A stretch of 6,725 nt of DNA from assembly GCA_018817845.1 (NCBI GenBank), contig JAHITH010000012.1, positions 1 to 6,725 of the forward strand. The letters run 5' to 3'. This DNA comes from Patescibacteria group bacterium. GTDB taxonomy: Bacteria; Patescibacteriota; Microgenomatia; UBA1400; MFAQ01. The stretch's first letter is position 1. Each line of letters starts with the position of its first letter. The notes below the pieces were generated by a model. That model was given only the letters and a program-made list of their open reading frames with translations, searched no databases and was not told the origin of the DNA. Position numbers and translations under genes: made by a program. Of this stretch, positions 5,431-6,725 are shown one piece after another.

Positions 5431-5460
5431 TCAACATCTTTCAATATCTTCCAATATCTA
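5431..5460. repeat. Three tandem 10-bp repeats in the divergent LOG/Fic promoter region
   Basis: Plus-strand units are TCAACATCTT, TCAATATCTT and CCAATATCTA, consensus YCAAYATCTW, directly abutting. A 10-bp period is close to one DNA helical turn, so all three units face the same side, as in arrays bound cooperatively by a regulator. The array fills the space upstream of both putative -10 elements, covering the -35 region of each. Its position suggests shared control of the operon and the Fic gene; the regulator is unknown. Confidence 0.7.
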
Positions 5461-5461
5461 C

Positions 5462-5467
5462 TAAAAT
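5462..5467 (+). promoter_or_regulatory. Possible -10 element (TAAAAT) for the Fic gene
   Basis: TAAAAT ends 7 nt before the Fic ATG at 5475, which would place the transcript start on the ATG itself. There is no SD before the ATG. The -35 position falls in the decamer repeats and has no good hexamer match. Confidence 0.35.
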
Positions 5468-5474
5468 AAAACCA

Positions 5475-6458
5475 ATGCAAACAAACTACACCTATCAAAA
5501 AAACCCAAGAATCAAAAAATATCTACAACAACTGGAGATCATGCGGCAAGTAATAGACTTACTACCCCACTTACCACACGTAGAAGAAAATTTACGCCGT
5601 AAATCCTACCTAAAAAGCTCTCTCTACTCAGCCAGAATTGAAGGTAATAAATTAAGCTTAAACGAAATAAACTTTGCCAGCAAAAAAAATCAATCGGGCA
5701 ACAGAGAAAAACAGGAAATATTCAACATTCTATCAGCCATCCACTGGCTCTACTCATCTAAAGGACCACGCAAACTAACCAGTAAACTAATCTTATCTTT
5801 ACATAAAAAAGTCATGAAAAACTTGGGGCCTAACGGTTATTTTAGACAAGAACCGGGGGCAATTTTCAACCAAGCAGGAATGGCAGTATATCTTGCCCCA
5901 CCAGCTAGCGAACTACCAGATCTAATAAACGAACTAATCGGATGGATAAACAAAACCAAAGAAAAAGCTGTTATCAAGGCGGCCTTAATTCACTTTGTTT
6001 TCGAAAAAATTCACCCATTTCAAGACGGAAACGGACGAGTTGGCAGGCTATTATCAATGTTTATATTAAAACAAGGAGGGTACGGATTCCGAGGATTGGT
6101 GTCTCTAGAAGAATTTATAGAAAAAGAGCGGGCAGATTATTACTACCTACTAATGAAAACCTCAAAAAATCTAACCAAATTTGTAGAGTTTATTTTAGAA
6201 GGATTGGTAACACAAACAAAGAAAGCATTAGAGGAACTAAAAAATACCAAGGAAGAAAAAATCGAAGACACATTACTCCCCCGACGAAGTGAAATTTTAA
6301 GCATAATCCGCGATCATAGAATGATTAGTTTCGACTTTTTAAAAAGACGGTTCAGTAAAATTTCTCCATCCACCCTACACTATGATTTAAGTTGTTTAAG
6401 AAAACAAAAATTAATCAAAAAAATCGGTTCAACCAGAGGAGTACTATACGGAATTTAA
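5475..6458 (+). CDS. Fic-domain AMP-transferase-like protein with C-terminal winged helix (327 residues)
   Basis: Fic enzymes transfer a nucleotide monophosphate, usually AMP, onto hydroxyl side chains of target proteins. Here the catalytic motif is HPFQDGNGRVGR at residues 180-191, a complete match to HPFxDGNGRxxR with catalytic His180. SARIEGN at 52-58 matches the inhibitory (S/T)xxxE(G/N) motif, so Glu56 should restrain activity (N-terminal, class II arrangement). The flap is at about 136-147, followed by helices packing on the core. Residues about 268-327 look like a winged helix-turn-helix (an SILSIIRDHR-like helix, STLHYDLSCLRKQKLI recognition region, then a wing), a common Fic architecture that suggests DNA binding or autoregulation. 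It faces away from the LOG operon and its stop overlaps that of the epimerase gene by 4 nt. No SD. It is the only plus-strand gene, and may be an insertion between epimerase and operon. Target unknown. Confidence 0.93.
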   Translation: MQTNYTYQKNPRIKKYLQQLEIMRQVIDLLPHLPHVEENLRRKSYLKSSLYSARIEGNKLSLNEINFASKKNQSGNREKQEIFNILSAIHWLYSSKGPRKLTSKLILSLHKKVMKNLGPNGYFRQEPGAIFNQAGMAVYLAPPASELPDLINELIGWINKTKEKAVIKAALIHFVFEKIHPFQDGNGRVGRLLSMFILKQGGYGFRGLVSLEEFIEKERADYYYLLMKTSKNLTKFVEFILEGLVTQTKKALEELKNTKEEKIEDTLLPRRSEILSIIRDHRMISFDFLKRRFSKISPSTLHYDLSCLRKQKLIKKIGSTRGVLYGI

Positions 6459-6725
6459 TGCTCCTCTAATTGTTGCAATCTTAAAAGCTCCTCTTTAACA
6501 TTTTCTGCTCCAAACAAATAGCTTCCAACAGCAAAGTCCAACAAGGCCACTGATCTATTCAACTCATCCTCCTCTATCTCCTCTGCCCACTCCGCCGCAA
6601 TACACCTTTTTATATTCTCCACATTCAAACCTCCGTCAACCACAATATCAACCGTCTTGCTTAATTTCCTAACCGCTTTAATTTTTTCTAAAACTCTTTC
6701 GTCAAACTCTCTACCTTGCTCCCCC
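6455..6725 (-). CDS. Ribulose-phosphate 3-epimerase, C-terminal fragment (89 residues, runs off the window)
   Basis: The enzyme interconverts ribulose 5-phosphate and xylulose 5-phosphate, supplying transketolase's donor. The frame is open from the window edge, so internal start-like codons (for example GTG at 6643) are not starts. Fragment residues 1-7, GEQGREF, replace the usual GFGGQxF phosphate loop; VDGGLN at 29-34 holds the expected catalytic Asp30; AVGSYLFG at 65-72 matches the final phosphate-binding strand (usually VAGSAIF). Between them, residues 45-62 are an acidic insertion of about 16 residues (EWAEEIEEDELNR and following) where typical epimerases have only AGAD. The C-terminal helix is normal. 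It is convergent with Fic, sharing 4 nt at the stops. The call rests on about 40% of the expected protein. Confidence 0.8.
   Translation of the reverse strand, partial: GEQGREFDERVLEKIKAVRKLSKTVDIVVDGGLNVENIKRCIAAEWAEEIEEDELNRSVALLDFAVGSYLFGAENVKEELLRLQQLEEH

Noticed and set aside
5431..5460. CRISPR array or integration-site repeats
   Set aside because: Units are only 10 bp, abut with no spacers, and there are just three; this fits a protein-binding array better.
5475..6458. FicT/FicA-type toxin-antitoxin pair
   Set aside because: No small antitoxin frame lies next to the Fic gene; the inhibitory motif is inside the Fic protein itself.

Overview
This is an AT-rich, gene-dense stretch, almost all of it transcribed from the minus strand. 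It looks like the genome of a small, streamlined bacterium. The clues are a transketolase split into two archaeal-style half genes, an archaeal-type (DhnA-like) class I aldolase, overlapping or nearly touching genes, and Shine-Dalgarno (SD) sequences missing from most starts. Together these fit a Patescibacteria/CPR genome, perhaps Microgenomates-like. That placement is inference from gene style, since no rRNA or other marker is present. TGA is used as a stop after both transketolase halves, so the ordinary bacterial code applies and not the TGA=Gly code of some CPR lineages.

Reading along the minus strand, from the right end to the left: (1) 6725-6455, the C-terminal part of ribulose-phosphate 3-epimerase, cut by the window edge. 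(2) 5475-6458, a Fic-domain protein on the plus strand, convergent with the epimerase and divergent from the next operon. (3) 5403-682, a probable six-gene operon: LOG-family nucleotide phosphoribohydrolase, transketolase N-half, transketolase C-half, an unrecognised acidic protein, class I fructose-bisphosphate aldolase, and an unrecognised HExxH metallopeptidase-like protein. Junctions are +7, -8, +34, +11 and -14 nt. (4) 597-681, a short gap with no clear terminator. (5) 600-191, a self-contained unit: near-palindrome, near-consensus sigma-70-type promoter, good SD, a two-helix 78-residue membrane protein, and a G/C-stem plus T-tract terminator. (6) 167-1, the 5' end of another unrecognised gene.

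The metabolic genes fit together. LOG enzymes release ribose 5-phosphate from nucleoside monophosphates. Epimerase and transketolase interconvert pentose phosphates and connect them to glyceraldehyde 3-phosphate and fructose 6-phosphate. The aldolase links to triose phosphates and could also handle sedoheptulose bisphosphate if transaldolase is absent. The cluster may therefore be a nucleotide-to-glycolysis salvage route as well as the non-oxidative pentose phosphate pathway; this is inference.

The least explained parts are: the acidic 216-residue protein and the metallopeptidase-like protein inside a sugar-phosphate operon; three tandem 10-bp repeats between the divergent LOG and Fic promoters; -10-like hexamers 6-8 nt before several start codons, suggesting leaderless mRNAs; an extra loop in the epimerase; and the well-equipped small membrane-protein gene with a near-palindrome upstream of its promoter.
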